From Prevotellaceae bacterium (GTDB lineage: Bacteria; Bacteroidota; Bacteroidia; Bacteroidales; UBA932), in the NCBI GenBank assembly GCA_031257455.1, contig JAIROQ010000082.1, positions 1-5,021 on the forward strand: a DNA stretch of 5,021 bases, given 5' to 3'. The first letter of the stretch is position 1. Each line of letters starts with the position of its first letter. The notes beneath the pieces were generated by a model that ran no database searches, had not been told where the DNA came from, and was given only the letters and a program-made list of their open reading frames with translations. Positions 4,763 to 5,021 of this stretch are shown piece by piece. Both the position numbers and the translations under genes were made by a program.

Positions 4763-5021
4763 TATTTCAGGAAGCGTTTATCGATTTCTGCGATGGTGAT
4801 GATTTGCAGGGTTGGTTTGCCTTCGGGCGAGAGAGCGGGTTCTTTGCAGGCGAATAAATTATCGACCAATGCCTGCGCTTCAAACATATTCAGCGGTTCG
4901 TCAGAAGTCCCGGCGGCGGCTTTGGCTAATGATAATGCGAGTTTTTCGTGCCGTTGTGTTTTCAGGTCGGCGGCATTCTCGTGGAGGGTGTACAGTAATT
5001 CTTCTATTAATTGTGTAGCGT
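4762..5021 (-). CDS. mutL: DNA mismatch repair protein MutL, C-terminal fragment (runs off window)
   Basis: Translated on the minus strand, this gives the last 85 residues of a larger protein whose start lies beyond the right edge. The fragment contains QRHEKLALSLAKAAAG, a helix ALVDNLFACKEP, then SPEGKPTLQIITIAEIDKRF and a terminal LK. This order matches the MutL C-terminal dimerisation domain, where B. subtilis has SCKASIK, ALLDDL, CPHGRP and YEMEKMF. MutL couples MutS mismatch recognition to strand removal. In endonuclease-type MutL the Cys of the SCK/ACR motif and the Cys and His of CPHGRP help hold the metal. Here those positions read AKA and SPEGKP, so the visible ligands are missing. 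It is convergent with the DUF362 gene, and its stop abuts a heptamer array. Confidence 0.8.
   Translation of the reverse strand, partial: ATQLIEELLYTLHENAADLKTQRHEKLALSLAKAAAGTSDEPLNMFEAQALVDNLFACKEPALSPEGKPTLQIITIAEIDKRFLK

Overview
The window looks like chromosomal DNA from a member of the Bacteroidota, probably Bacteroidales-like. Three sites match the Bacteroidota sigma-ABfr -7 box (TAnnTTTG), start codons lack convincing Shine-Dalgarno sequences, intergenic DNA is AT-rich, and the proteins read as Bacteroidota family members. This placement is inferred from signals and protein style, not from a database search.

Layout. Positions 1-65 hold a promoter. At 66-284 is a small gene that looks like a class I Fic antitoxin (VbhA-like, with an SxxxEG inhibitory motif), but no Fic toxin is next to it. 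At 355-1323 is an AEC-family membrane transporter, followed 40 bp later by a TTG-started ArfB-type ribosome-rescue peptidyl-tRNA hydrolase (1364-1768). A 157-bp gap with a promoter precedes a two-gene unit: a CDP-alcohol phosphatidyltransferase (1926-2612) and, 7 bp on, a GtrA-family membrane protein (2620-3042). These two probably act together in membrane lipid or surface glycan chemistry, though the substrate cannot be read from sequence. After a heptamer repeat comes a DUF362 protein with two [4Fe-4S] ferredoxin motifs (3121-4233). On the minus strand, running off the right edge, is the C-terminal end of MutL (4762-5021).

The only long stretch without a credible gene is 4234-4761, between the convergent DUF362 and mutL genes. 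It holds a small hairpin, a good intrinsic terminator, a tandem array of about eight 42-bp units bracketed by two exact 12-bp copies of TTTACCGGCCGG, and a short heptamer array reaching the mutL stop codon.

The most notable non-coding signals are this bracketed 42-bp array, in which every full unit carries a perfect 12-bp AT palindrome, and two separate heptamer arrays of related consensus (YAGNAAW) that both sit on the 3' end of a gene. The most notable coding signal is the orphan Fic antitoxin. No CRISPR array, transposase, phage gene or tRNA was recognised, and nothing here forms a clear multi-gene defence or novel system.
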